A stretch of 64,000 bases of DNA from Solea solea (Eukaryota > Chordata > Actinopteri > Pleuronectiformes > Soleidae), in NCBI RefSeq assembly GCF_958295425.1, contig NC_081153.1:2762419-2826418 (forward strand), given 5' to 3'. Under the pieces are notes generated by a model that had not been told where the DNA came from, did no database searches, and saw only the letters and a list, made by a program, of their open reading frames with translations. The translations under genes and the position numbers were made by a program. Numbering within the stretch: the stretch's first letter is position 1; every line of letters begins with the position of its first letter. Below, one piece after another: positions 46,691 to 58,799 of this stretch.

Positions 46691-47049
46691 CACTCTCATG
46701 ATTCTGGGTCAGTGACAGCGAACACTGTGTCACTAAGTAGCTCTGGTTTTAGCTCAGTTACGTTAAGTGATTTGTGTATTTGGAGTTTGCACTCAGCAAC
46801 AACAGTGGGATCGGGGAGGCTGATTGATGTTGTTGCCTGTTGACATAATCAATGGGGGACTTTTTCAGGTTTTCCAAAGTCTCTTTAAGAGTTTAAGAGC
46901 TGAGAGAGCGATGCAAGAAAAATAGAGAGAGAGCGAGAAAAGGAAACATTTCCACACAGTCACACAAATATTGCAGGATGATATTACAGAATCTATTACT
47001 ACAGTGGAAAACACAGTGTCACAAAATGTCCTTTTGTTTGCTTTTCAGG
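46691..47049. other. No gene recognised; probable intron of the sialyltransferase gene
   Basis: No motif. A pyrimidine-rich tract with a TTTGCTTTTCAG acceptor ends at 47049, just upstream of the first coding exon. Confidence 0.4.
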
Positions 47050-47320
47050 TTTCAGGTGGATCATTAAAGAATGCACGACACACCAGTCACTGTCGGTGAA
47101 AGTCTCTGGATCTGATTAACCAGGAGCCAGGCGGTGGATTTACCTTTCCTCGCTTGATACGGAAGTATCCGCATGGATAAGGATATTCATTAAGTACGAC
47201 AGACTTTCAGAAAAGAAAAGACTGGGTCTGCTCATTCAACTGCACTGAGCCACTTGCTTTTTCCCTCGCTCCTTCAAAGACGTCACACTTATCGTGATAA
47301 GTGATTCTGAGCGGAGCAAC

Positions 47321-47578
47321 ATGTCTCGATTGATCAGCCTGAGAGTAAAAATCTATGCTGTGCTGTTTTGTATTACATTTTCAATGTTCCTGTTCACGTA
47401 CTCGTACACTTACCGAGACCCGTTCAGTTACTTCACCAAGAACCGATGCGCCTGTCTGACCTGCATGGCGGAGCTGGAGGACGACCCGTGGTTTGCCGAG
47501 CGCTTCAATCAGTCCATCCACCCACTGATGACAAGAGAAAGCAGCGTCCTCTCTGAGGAAACCTTTAAATGGTGGCAG
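47321..47578 (+). CDS. ST3Gal1-like sialyltransferase, first coding exon
   Basis: Encodes residues 1-86 of a beta-galactoside alpha-2,3-sialyltransferase, a type II Golgi membrane enzyme that transfers sialic acid from CMP-Neu5Ac to Gal-beta-1,3-GalNAc of O-glycans and gangliosides. The start is the first in-frame ATG (47321, context GCAACATGT). Residues 11-27 are a hydrophobic signal anchor. The cysteine cluster CACLTC (43-48) and ERFNQSIHPL (60-69, possible N-glycosylation at N63) are typical of the ST3Gal1/ST3Gal2 stem and favour ST3Gal1. The exon ends KWWQ at a GTGAGT donor (47579) in phase 0. A likely 5'-UTR part of the same exon begins after the acceptor at 47049. Which of the several teleost ST3Gal1 paralogues it is cannot be told here. 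Confidence 0.85.
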
Positions 47579-48330
47579 GTGAGTTTCTCGATGGAATGAT
47601 GTGATGCCATTCTGCTCCTGTTAAAGGTGGCATGGGAGATCATTTGGACTTTTTTTGCTGATTTTGTGAGTTAAGTGCTTTTGCCCATTTTTCCAGAATA
47701 ACTTCCTATATCTGCCCGTTATTTACAATTCACTGCATGTTAAAATAGTGTATAAACAATTTAAAATGAAGAAAAACACTGAAGTTGTACATCAACACCA
47801 GATTCTGCGTGTTAAATTTGAAATTTGAACAACATACAACATTGTTTAAAGTCAAAGACGATGATTCGCCTTCTTCCTGCAACAGCGCAAGCACAAACTG
47901 CAGGAATTTTTTTTACGATAGCACGAACCATCGCCGCGTCGTCTGCGATACGCTCGGTGTTGAAGGGTTGAAATCCTCTTCACAACCCGATTGTAACCAA
48001 TGAATTAAAAAAAATTTAAAATGTCAGTTACCTGTGGAACGGACGGGCGTGTAAAATCACAATCCAACACCTCCCCCCCATGCGTGCAACCCTCTTCAGT
48101 TGCTACGGCACGATCTATAACAGTAGCACTCACGCACACACACCCATTTATTTGCTCTCTCTGAGTTCAAAGAGCCCCTGTAGACAGAGCTAAGCTGGCC
48201 CCGAGGTTATTTCACAAAATGTGCTCGCCCTCTCAAGCTCCGCTGCCCCCGTGTTTGGATCACCTCTGATTAAAGTGGCTCCGGAGCCGCCACAGCTGCC
48301 TCTGAGACCTGTCTCTGTTTGTGTCACCAG

Positions 48331-48524
48331 GGGTTGCAGCATCCACAGCCCCTGGCCAGCTACACTAACCTGATCGAGAGACTGTTCCAGCTCATTCCGA
48401 ACAAGGTCGTCTACATGGACGCCGGCTCTGATCGCTGCAGGACCTGCTCTGTGGTCGGGAACTCTGGGAACCTGAATGGCTCCGGCTATGGAGAACTGAT
48501 CGATGCCGCTCATTTCGTTATACG
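48331..48524 (+). CDS. ST3Gal1-like sialyltransferase, second coding exon
   Basis: Continues in phase 0 after a GTGTCACCAG acceptor (48330). It encodes residues 87 to 150 plus two bases of codon 151. The LIERLFQLIP segment precedes sialylmotif L, whose start CRTCSVVGNSGNLNGSGYG (122-140) binds the CMP-sialic acid donor; C125 should form the conserved disulphide with motif S. The exon ends HFVIR at a GTGAGT donor (48525), phase 2, the position expected before the MN.AP segment of this family. The remaining motif L, S, III and VS exons were not found downstream in the window. Confidence 0.9.
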
Positions 48525-48552
48525 GTGAGTGAGCAACAATAACATTGACAGT

Positions 48553-48695
48553 AGAGCTGCGCCATTCTGGAAAAAAATTGTTTTTTGCTTAGAATTTTTC
48601 ACAAATGTAAATGTTTATTGTACTCAAGAACAAAGCATTCAGTTAATGGCCCTGCATACTGGGCTTATTGCTATTACTGTTGTTGTGTCGGACTA
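48553..48695 (+). repeat. Unclassified interspersed repeat B, copy 2
   Basis: Matches 26632-26790 (GCTGCGCCATTCTGGAAAAA, TTTTTCACAAATG, GGGCTTATTGCTATTACTGT). It lies just inside the sialyltransferase intron. Confidence 0.6.
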
Positions 48696-51429
48696 TGGCC
48701 TTAGCCGGCTAAGACCTTAGCTCGATTAAACTGTGCATGTAAACGTACTGACCGATCACTACATATTTTCCTCTGGCTACTGTAATTCAGCTAGACGAGA
48801 CAAAATAACAAAATAACACTAGACGAGAGCTTTTTATTTTGATTTATTTTGATACATTTTGTTTATTTCTGCTGCATCCCAGTCTACATTCACTAGAACG
48901 TTTGATAAAAATTGACTGTTCGTCGTATTCAAATGTTTATCTCGTAACCTGAGGCAGTAGAGTATCTGTGGCACCATTGAATGACTCGTAAAAGATGGAA
49001 AACACGGGGATTTTCTCCGAGAGGTTTGGGTTGTGCGCATTCTGCTGTTAAACATGTGTCTTCATTATAAAAAATAAATAAAAAATCAAGCTAATTGTGA
49101 CATTAGAAGGTCTCTTTTCAGATTTAGGATAAATGTTCCAAATTGCAGCCGAAGTCCAGCCACTGTGAGCGTAGACTTAAAACCAGTGCCTTTCACATAC
49201 CCACAATGCAATTCACCCAGATCCTCTAAAGCCTCCTTTATAGACCATTATGAATATTGAGCAGCAGTGGCTTATCAGCTACAGCCCCTTGTTTGCTCAG
49301 CAGATTGCTGTTGTAAAATAGATTTGATTTTCGCCAGACAGTCAAAATAAGTACTTTGGCTTTGGAATAATGGAATTCTGTGAGTGTGTGTTATTTGTTC
49401 CCCGGTACTAAGTCGTCGTAGCACTGAGAATTAGATTTAAATGAAGAGCACTTAACAAAAACATCGTCACAAATCAACTTTGCAGACTCAGTATTAAATT
49501 GTCATTTAAGCTTGAATCTACAACCTGGACCTCGTTACTACACTGAGCCATCGACCTGGCAGTTAGAGAGATCAAAATATCAAGATAATCAAGAAAATAA
49601 TCAACAGATAAATCAATTATGATTATTTGTGCCAAGTCCGACTTAGCATATACATGGAGCAGTAATCGGACTATGAATCGCATTGTCCAGACTAGCTTGA
49701 GTTTAGTCAGACTAATGTGTTTACGTGACATTAAGAAAACCAATTTATTGTCTTTGTCTGACTTTTAACAGTGAGGGAATATGTTGCATAAACAACATGA
49801 CATTGGCACTGAAACAAGAAACCCAAGTCTAGTTTAGTTTGGTTCGTTTCACTAAAGTGCGAAAGTGTGAACGTAAACTCGGTCCTGTCCTGGTCCTGGT
49901 CCTGTGGACCCAGTACCCTGCACGTTGAGATGTTTCCTTGCTCCAACGTGTTGCTCCTGATTCAACTTAGTGGGCCATTATCAGGCTTCTGCAGTGTATG
50001 CTGATTAGGTGAGCCTTTAAATCAGGTGTGCTGATGGGAGCTGGGAACTAACTTCACTAAAACATGCAGGGCACTGGCTCCCCAGGACCAGGATTACTGC
50101 ATGCTTTTTGGTTCATTTGGTGCTCCTTTGCTACAAAAATGTGATTTTGAATGACGACACATTTTTTGATATTATGGTGACATAAAGTTGGACAGCCGGG
50201 CCCGTATTTGAGGGCAACACTGTGTTCAGAACACGTTTCTCAAAGAGCAGAGTCACTCATATGTCTTTTGAATGCAGAATATTATGTGATTGTTACATTA
50301 TCTCAGTGCCGCGCAGCGTATTTTATTTGAATAGAAGTGTACTGTCGGTGATGTGTGACTGTCTCATCGCTCATATTTATTCTTGTGAATTGAGGATCAG
50401 CTGCGCTTATATCCTGCATGATGATGTAAGCCCTTCTTTAGATGGATCTCCTAAAGCCAGCAGATGTAATGGGTCGACACGTAGTCACATTAGTAACTCT
50501 GAAAATCCCCGTTTGAAATTGTGGGTTTTTCACACAAACCACCACCACACAAGCTTTTGGAGCTTTAGCCGTCTGTTGGAATTACGATTCAGAGAATGAA
50601 CTGTTTCCTGCTGTGATTACCATAATAATGTGTTCCTGAGGCCCGTGAGTAACTGCAATGCACCTTTTAAAGAGCTTCTTCCACACCGCGCACCTCTCAC
50701 TCTGAAGTTTGTAATCACTGCCCTAAAACATGAATTTACTTAAGCTGTTTTTGGTTGTACATCTTTTAAATGTGTCATAATCGCTGCAATTTATTTTTGA
50801 TTAAGATTTCATTCACCCTCACTTTTTTCCATTCTGCAATCAAACCTCTCCCCCCAGAACCCATTTGTTGTTGTGACACAAAGTACAATGGAGTACAAGC
50901 ACTTGATTGCCTCTTAGGCTACCTACACTACAAATGTGTCACCAGGGCACTGTAAGAAACAAAGACCATCCATCAAGTGTCCATTTGGAGGTTGTGGGGG
51001 TTTTTTGTTTTGTTTTCAGGAAGGAAGCATACAAAAAATAGACTGAAAACTCTGATGATTTAAGTGCAAAGTCAGGGGATCGTAAAAAGAATGTATGCAA
51101 GACATTCAAGCTTTATTCTTACTTGCTAACCGCGTTTAACAGAAATCTACACACACACAACTGCGTCGTAAGTGATCGTCCTCCCTGAGTAATTGACATC
51201 ACTTTGTACGTAGGAGATGACACGAGGTTTACTATTACAGTAAGTGCTGTTGAACAATGACTGTTTGACCCTTTATTAAGTGCACAGGTGCTGTGAGTGG
51301 CACCAGTAGGGTCACAGGATCATGCACTTCTGCATACCTTGGTTGTAACATGTGGTTATTTCAGTAAATTCTTTCTATTTGTTGTAATTCTTAGAACACA
51401 GAGCATTTCAGCTGCTTTCATCCTTTGCT
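48696..51429. other. Intronic DNA, no exon recognised
   Basis: Searched in all frames for continuation of sialylmotif L and for other domains; nothing found. Confidence 0.5.
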
Positions 51430-51700
51430 ATGTTATACTTTGTGCAGTCTATACAGAGGCTACAAGAATGTAATGCAATATAGAGTGTCTTATATCCTTT
51501 TTTCAGCACAACCTAGGCAATCTGATGAAAAAAAAATGTTTTCACCAACTGTATAAACACACCTGAAAAAGGTAAAAAGTACTTAAAATGTTAAGGAATC
51601 GGGCGGAATTTATGAAATGTGGAAATACGACAGTTCAAAAACATTATATAACTTCTAAAAATGCAATATAATATGAATCATAACTTTGAATCAACACATA
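51430..51700 (-). repeat. Unclassified repeat F, copy 2, minus strand
   Basis: TACAGAGGCTACAAGAATGT, CAATATAGAGTGTCTTATAT and GGTAAAAAGTACTTAAAATG are the reverse complement of 37370-37610 and 62400-62560. Confidence 0.7.
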
Positions 51701-51779
51701 AGACAAAAAAAGCCTGAATATGCGACTTCTTTTTTAATGAATGAATATGGACCGAGTTTGACACGGCTAGCTCAAACAT

Positions 51780-52175
51780 ACTAGGTTGAGTTCATTCAAA
51801 TGTGCAGACTAGCCACTTTTGTCTAAAATGGAAGTACATTGGAAATTATGAGAGCAACAAGTGTACCGAGTTTGGTTGAAATCGGAACAACTATGTACGA
51901 CTTAGACACGATAGAAAACTTTCTTTCGCATCCGAAATTTCCCAAAAATTCCTCAAGAAAATTTGGAGTAAGCCCGACAAATTTCATCCCGAGCGACCAC
52001 TTTTGTCTGACCATGACCCGACTTCTGGAGGTGCTATAGAGCCCTTGGGCTAGTGCCAGGTGCCACTATCACATTTTTTCCTTCTCAAAAATGACCGGAA
52101 AGCCACGGATAAAATAATAATCTGAAGGATATAACAATAGGTTCCTCACACTTTGTGCCAGGAACCGTTGGCCCT
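51780..52175. repeat. Unclassified repeat E, further copy
   Basis: GAAGTACATTGGAAATTATG, GTACGACTTAGACACGATAG and CAGGAACCGTTGGCCCTG parallel the interior of the hAT element at 42170-42420 (GAAGTACATTAGAAATGC, GTGCGACTTAGACACGAG, CAGGAGCCATTGGTCCTG). Confidence 0.65.
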
Positions 52176-53612
52176 GACGCATTCAAAATGACGAGATGAT
52201 GAAGCAGAGTATACTTTAGCTCAGGTTGGATGTATTGTATGACTGAATCTTAAGGGGTAAACTTGGGTTTAAACTGCAGTAAACATCACTTAATCTGATG
52301 GTTCTGCTTCATTAGCCTCGTCGGATTTAGTGCGTTCACAGAATTGGAAAGAACCGGCTCATTGTTCAGAGAAAATGTAAATAAACCAAACCCAAACCAT
52401 TCGTCTTTTTTACTGACTTCGCTAGTTTCACACGTACACTCACACTGTAGTTGCTTTTATCTCTCAAAGAGTTCACTCCAAAGTCTTGTTGGACATTCTG
52501 TTTGGCGTCGAGCGAGCTAAGAGCTAAACCTGCACTGAGTTTACTCCTCCAAATCCTCGCTGACACCTTATTAGGTCGAGAATCGATCGCAACACCCCGC
52601 TTTGCCCCCTACGAGGCTTACAGTATATTAAAGAACATTTCTGAGCTGCTGGTAAAACATCAGTCCACATTCATAAAGAGAGTGGATAATGAAAGCTGGA
52701 AGCCATCGGATAAAGCTCTTTATTCAGTATTCATGTCATTTACTGTATTCCAAAGCCTGGAGTTTCAGAACCACACCTGAGACTCCTGTGCCTTCGTCTC
52801 ATGTGTTCATCCTGCCCTCACCCCCTCATCTGGTGAGTCAGCTGAAAATACATATATAGATATATACGCACTCTCAGTCACACACAGGAGAGACGTGGTG
52901 AGAATGAGACAGGACTGAAATACCTCTGAGCTTTTAAGTGTTAGTTGGCTATTACATGCTGAATGATCCGGACGCACTGTGGAGCACGAGGCCGTGTTAT
53001 GGAACGCTGTGGTTCACAGTTTCTTTGTGATTTCAGGACAAAATGAAGCAGTAGCTCCACAAATAGTGTCCAGCAGCCGGCAAATACATGAAAATAAGCA
53101 CTCTCGCGTTTGGTGGCAATGGAACAGTGGTGGAGTGGGTCAGAAGGTTGTGGGTCCGATCCCCAGTTAGTGTGAAACGTAATCTTCACTCCTCACAAGC
53201 AGGCTTTTAGGGTCTTTGATGCACACACACACACACAGAGAGATGGGGATGGGGGGGAGAGAAGAGAGAATCAGCGACTGTGAAGCCTAAATGTCAAGCT
53301 AAATAATTGAAGTCAAACAAAATGGCAACACATTCTGATTATCAGACTATTGATCAGTGAGTTCAAAGGGTCAAAGATCCTGTCAGTGTCAACTTTTAAT
53401 GAGAATTACGTCGCTTGTGTTTCTTCATTTACGGTTTCATTTTTAACGTTAAATCACAGTTTTAGGCCAATGTTGAAAAAAAATTCAATATTGAAAGAAA
53501 GAATTCTGACTTTAATCTCAGAATATACTAGAATAGTTATTTTTCTTTCTTCTTTTTTTACACGTGGCACTAATACTCTCATAAACACAAGCGACATAAT
53601 TCTTTTAAAAAA
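52176..53612. other. Intronic DNA, no exon recognised
   Basis: No sialyltransferase exon or other gene. A short AGAATTCTGACTTTAATCTC segment at 53500-53522 is related to the repeats at 838-1302. Confidence 0.5.
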
Positions 53613-53617
53613 ACATT

Positions 53618-54065
53618 TGTCCAGATTTCTGCTGGCTGGTCTTTCCACCTCAATGCTCCCTTCTGGAAAGGGTAACCAGAACAAGTACGGCGGGCACAAC
53701 TCGACTGTCTTTCTGAAGGTTTATTCCACATACACAGTTAAGCAGCAGTTAAGTTAAGTTGAAGTTAGTTTGAAGTTAGTTAGACAGCATCTTGTTAGCT
53801 ACTAAGTACAGTCAGTTAGACAGTCCGTCAGTTAGACAGTCAGTTAGTTAGACAGTCAGTCAGGTTGTAAAACCGACAAGTCGTACAGGTTCTAATGATA
53901 GATAGATTTACAAAGGCGCATACGAAGGCAATATATAACAAAACATGGCTTTGACGATGCACCTTAAAGGCACTTTAAAGGCAACGGTGCTTTGATACCA
54001 GTTACAACAATGAACAGATAAATAGAATGAAAGTCAAATAGCTTTGCCTGCTAGAAAGTTCTACA
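53618..54065 (-). repeat. 3' LTR of the BEL/Pao element
   Basis: 448 bp, identical to the 5' LTR except two substitutions (53647 region C/G and one G/A in the GTCGTACAGG word) and one extra 16-bp unit of the GTTAGACAGTCAGT array. Confidence 0.95.
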
Positions 54066-54080
54066 CCTCCCACTTGGCCT
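54066..54080 (-). promoter_or_regulatory. Polypurine tract of the BEL/Pao element
   Basis: On the minus strand AAGTGGGAGG lies immediately before the TG of the 3' LTR, where the plus-strand primer is expected. Confidence 0.7.
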
Positions 54081-54123
54081 ACTGATTCCTAAATCAAAGT
54101 AGGCCACAACAACCACAAATTTT

Positions 54124-54290
54124 GCCTTTCGAAATGGCTACATCGCTGGGTACGAACGTATTACACACGACTTTATCTTTCAAATGGGTACATGAAGCTA
54201 CATCACTGGGTACGAACGTATTACACACAATTTTACCTTTCAAATGGGTACATAAAGCTACATCGCTGGGTACGAACGTATTACACACGA
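54124..54290 (-). repeat. 60-bp tandem repeat in the element's 3' untranslated region
   Basis: GCTACATCGCTGGGTACGAA starts at 54137, 54197 (one change) and 54257, an exact 60-bp period, with CTTTCAAATGGGTACAT between. The array lies between the integrase end and the polypurine tract. Confidence 0.93.
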
Positions 54291-54324
54291 TATGAATGAC
54301 AGATACAAATGACAAATAAAGGTT

Positions 54325-56212
54325 TCACATTGTCCTTGACGACACAGTGGCGCCCTTTACCGAAACACACCACCAGCCTCTCGTGGAGGATGGAGACAAC
54401 CACACTAAGTCTCCCACTGTGACGTTCCTTGCGGGTGTGTGCCACTTCTGTCGAACGAAGAGGCCCGGGCCCGCCAGCTGGCTCCACCGCTTCCAGAACT
54501 TGTCGACCTCGATCTGGACCGCTCTCAGGCGCGCCACGGGGTAAGTCAGGTATTCGAACCCTCGAGAGTCCCCGCTACGCCCAGCACGGCCAAGCAGAAG
54601 TGAGTTGGGAGTGATGACTCCTACAGTCTCGTCTTGTACCTGGACTCTTGCTCCGATTGGTCTTTCGTTTGACAGATTAGCTGCCAGGTAGAGGAGAGTC
54701 TGGAACTCCAGTGCTGTCAGGTGACTTTCCACCCCGATGTTGCTCAACGCTCTCTTGAGCGTATGGACTGCTGCTTCAGCTGCTCCGTTTCGATGGGGAG
54801 AGTCTGCTGGGTGAAACACCCACGATCAGTCGGTCCCAGAGGCGGTTGCTTTCTTCTGGACTTGATCCTTGTCGATGTTGTTCAGGAATTCGTAGACCTC
54901 CCTTAAAGCTGGCTTGGCGCCCACGAAGTTGGTCCCTTGATCCGACCAAAGTTTCCTTGGGTGGCCCCTGAGAGCTGTGAAGCGCTGGTACGCCTTTAGG
55001 AAGCCATCCGTTGACAGGTCTTCCACGATGTCAGCATGCAGTGCCCTGGAAGCTATACAACTGAATACTACTCCCCAGACTTTCATCTTTGTTCTTCGCT
55101 TTACAGTGTCTCCGACAACGTAGGGGCCAAAGAGATCCAGTGCTGTTAGCTCAAACGGTGCGGCTGGTTCAGTTCGTTCACTAGGAAGCTCACTCATCTG
55201 TTGCCTGCATAACCTTGCCTTGGTCTTTCGACAGTGCACGCAGGAGTCAATGATGCTTCTTGCGATTCTTGGCCCCTGTACTACCCATGCTTTGGACCTC
55301 ACTCTGAGGAGTGTGCCAGCGATGCCTTCATGGTTGGCTCTGTGGGCTTCCCGTGTGAGGAGGGTGCTGATCCAGGCATTATATGGGACCAGGGGTACTC
55401 CGGGGTTTCCCCAGGTGATGGCTTGGACTCTGCCGTAGCACCGCAGGAGCCCCGAAGCTTCGTCCTTGTTGACGACGAGTCTGTCTAGTGTCGTTACAGG
55501 GAATGCAACCTCTTTTTGGGCGGCCAGGCACAGGTCGTGGAACGCAGCCTCAAGTTCCTTTACTGACAGTACCACCCCCCACTTTGCTGGGATAGGGGCT
55601 CTCCCTATACAAGCCAACCACGTCTTCACAGCCCTTCTGGTATAGCCGACTACTCCACAGAGCTCAGCTAGAGAGCTGTACTTTTCCGGACCCACTTGAT
55701 CTATGAGCGCGGCTCCCCACAGTGTCTCATTCACATTCGTGCCAACAGATTTGGCCTCAAGTTCTGCGGGCTCTAGAGCGTCTGTGGCTATTGGGTCATT
55801 GTTAGCGGGTTTCAATGACCCCTTGGCTTGAGTCCTGGTGAGGACTGCTGTAAAGGCTTTTCTTTGGAGTCCGTTCACTGTTTCTCTAGCTTCAGCCGCC
55901 ACTGTTGCTGCAGATTTCATAGGCCAATCCTTAACTGGACTAGACAGGAACTCGGGACCGTTCTGCCACGCGGAGTTTTCGTCTAGTTGTTCGGGTGAAC
56001 ACCCTCTCGTGACGAGATCAGCGACGTTGACTTCACCTGGGATCCACCACCAATCAGTTACGGGCCCAGCCTTCTGGATCTCCCCGACCCTATTCGCAAA
56101 GAATGTTTGAAATCCGTAACTGTCTCGCTGGATGGCTCCCAGCACAGTCTGACTGTCTATGAAGTGGTACCACTTTTCTACAGCCATCTCCCATGCTTCA
56201 GCATGTATTCCT
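54325..56212 (-). pseudogene. BEL/Pao RNase H end and integrase
   Basis: RNase H continues with FIDSQTVLGAIQ and VNVADLVTRG. The integrase zinc-binding part is HRANHEGIAGTLL with CVHC. The core has LTALDLFGPYVV (first Asp), LWSDQGTNFVGA (second Asp) and, after a TGA at 54826-54828, HRNGAAEAAVHTLK with the catalytic Glu. It ends with a short VGDLVWLSP C-terminal domain (DUF5641-type) that seems truncated. The stop separates the second Asp from the Glu, so no active integrase can be made without readthrough. Confidence 0.93.
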
Positions 56213-57820
56213 TCAGGCACGGGCGAAGACAGCCCCACAAATTTCGGCTTTGACAGCGTCGCCTTTCTGGTTCAAGGGGGTTAACTTGGCTTTTGAGTCC
56301 ACCAACCGGGTAACTACACCATCTGACGTTTCCCATCGCAGATACAGTACAGCGCCGTAAGATTCACAGCTTCCATCAGAGAATGTGATTCCCCAGGGCT
56401 CGCCCCTCCAGCCGGAGGGTGTGAGGCTTCTGTGGAACTTGATGCTCCCTAAGCGGGTGTACTCCTTGAACAGCTCGATTGCTTTTCCTCTGAGTTCGTT
56501 AGAGAGGGACTCATCCCAAGTGTCCTTAGAGAGCTTGCCAGCTTCCTGGAAAGCCTTCCTCACAAGAATGACACCTTTCTGTTTCACAGGTGTTATCAGA
56601 CCGATGGGGTCATACAATCCAGCAATTTGACTCAGTAGGACGCAACGAGTTAATGGATTTGGTGTTTTCTCCTCCATTTCCCCCTCGGTAAGGTCAATTC
56701 CGGTTCTTATCTTCTTCTTTCTTTTGGAGAAATTAATGGAGGCCATCACAAAGAGTTTGTCTTCTTGCACAAGGTAACCCACCCCTAACGCTTTGTTGTC
56801 TTCTTCCCTCAACTGGTTGGGCAACACCAGCGTCATTTGGTCGGGCTTTGCCTCGTCCTTCCTCCCACTTTGACCAGACCGGACCCAAGGCTTGAGGTAA
56901 AAGCCTCCTGCTCCCAGAATCTTCTCCACTCTCTCTCGAATCTCATCTAAGTGTTGTGAATCATTGTGTGACACGAGAAGATCATCAACGTAAGCGTCCT
57001 GTTCGATGACTCTCCTCTCCTCCACCATGTCGGTGAATTGGGGTAACTTCGCAGTCTCCCGCATGGCCACTTGTGCGATGCACCCAGCGGGTTTGTCTCC
57101 CATGTTCACTCTTACAACGGCATAATCCTCAATTTCATCAGAAGGAGAGTCTCTCCACAGGAATCGGTGTACATGGACTTCTTGTTCCTCCAACCACACC
57201 GAGTTGTACATCTTGGTGATGTCGCCAATGGCGGCATGTCTACCTTCCCTAAATCGGAGGAGAACTGCTCTGATGGGATTGAGTACGTCCGGACCTTTGA
57301 GCAAAATACTATTTAAGCTCACTCCTCTGAATTCTTGGCTACCATTCCAGACAAGTCGCACTGGCGTGGTTACAGAATGGGGGTTTGGTGCGATAAGGTG
57401 ACTCACCCACCACACAGCGCCTTTCCAGCTGTCCATCACGTCCTTGGTAAGCTTGACTGCGGCTCCTCTTTTCACCATCTCGTGAATCTGCCTCGTGTAG
57501 GCTTCTTTCCAAAGGGGATCCCTTGTTAATTGCTTCTCCGTCCTCAGGAACATTGCTTCTACGGCCTTCCTGTTGTTGGGAAGAGATGCCGGGTTTTCTT
57601 TCCAGGGGTACTTTGCGTCCCAGTGCGGCTGGTTACAATGAGTGTCACTCTCTTTAAAGGTTAAGCCTGCCTTTATCACTTCAAGCTCCTTTTTGTCAGC
57701 AAGGGTCATCTCCTTCCCTCCCGGTGGGCACTTTCCACAACGGCACCCTCCACAGGCAGGGTTGCAGGCAGCGCCGATGCTGTCCCATCTCAGCCATTCG
57801 AGGATCCCATAGCCATCCTT
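56213..57820 (-). pseudogene. BEL/Pao reverse transcriptase and RNase H start
   Basis: After the frame change come WDSIGAACNPACGGCRCGKC, then the reverse transcriptase: RLVWNGSQEFRGVSLN, the D-x-K-M-Y block GDITKMYNSVWL, and the catalytic box AYVDDLLVSH (YVDD codons 56981-56992). The peptidase A17-like connection follows (LLSQIAGLYDPIGLITPVKQ), then the first RNase H acidic block FSDGSCESYGAVLYLRW. The frame ends near 56213; two single-base shifts within about 45 nt there disturb the RNase H middle. Confidence 0.92.
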
Positions 57821-58799
57821 AGGTACTGTTCGGTCGCCCTTACTTTTTCAATAAGGCGAGGGTGCCTGCCACTCACAGTTATGCCCAGAGGGCTGTCCCA
57901 CAACACCAAATTACCGATCTCTTGCAATTTGTTTGGGGCTAGGGAGCTTTCTCCAGCGCCGATTAGTAGCTCGATGCTTTCTGGGTGAGTCAGCTCTCCC
58001 GGTTCAACTCCCGAGAAGACCTTCTCCAAGCGCTCTGATGTCACTAAGTGACTCACTCTCGCGATGGTGTCCAACCCATAGCAGATCAATTGGCGAAGCC
58101 TCAAAGTCCTTTGCGGAGTCCAGACCTTTATTGTTACAAGATACCTTTTTGTTTGTATTATCTCTTTGAATGTTTTTACTCCATGCAAGGCAATTAGGAC
58201 AGGTTCACCAGTTAATCCGAGTTTCTCTGCGACTGGGTGTGTTATGTAATTCGTGTCTGAGGCAAGGTCGAGCATAGTTCCAACGCTGTTTCCCCCTTTT
58301 GCTGTGACGAACATAAGCATCATGAGGATAGGGCGTTTTGGCTTGACTTTAGACAGCTTCAGTAGGTTCCTGTCGGTACACACAGTCATTGTCACCTTAT
58401 TTGTGTAGGCTTGGCGCACTCTTTCTAGCTGGTCAGGCGATAATCCTATTTGGGCGAGCGCAGCCTTCCGCTCCACTGTGGAACCGCGAGGTCTCCCCGA
58501 CTTTGCAGTAGCCTTCGGGCAGAGAAGATAGTGGTGATCTGCTGTACCGTCCTTACACCTCACATTGGTACAGAGGAACTTTGCATTGCAGGGACCGTCT
58601 GCTTTGTGGTTATCTAGGCATTTTTTGCATGATCTTGCTTTTTCTACTAGGACCTTTCTTTCTGATGGGGAAGCTTTCCTAAACGTGGCACAACGGAACA
58701 GTTCATGCTCTCCCTCACCGCACAAGGCGCAAAGTTTCTGCTTGTTATCTCCGGTACAGGTTATGACTTTAGTTGCAGTTGCTCTAGTGAACGCCGTCC
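57821..58799 (-). pseudogene. BEL/Pao zinc-knuckle and aspartic protease region
   Basis: Same open frame as the second gag piece. Cys-rich knuckles CALCGEGEHELFRC and CKKCLDNHKADGPC are followed by the protease segment GTMLDLASDTNYITHPVAEK, in which the catalytic D-T/S-G is represented by a D-L-A-S variant usual for this group (DUF1758-type). The frame is lost near 57821, where one base appears missing just before GYGILEWLRWDSIG. Confidence 0.85.

Noticed and set aside
48190..48513. 107-residue minus-strand open frame
   Set aside because: Shadow of the second sialyltransferase exon on the other strand.
53350..53757. 135-residue open frame ending in a Ser/Thr-rich stretch
   Set aside because: The second half is the LTR read in the wrong direction; the same peptide appears at 46454-46699 and 60404-60883 for the same reason.
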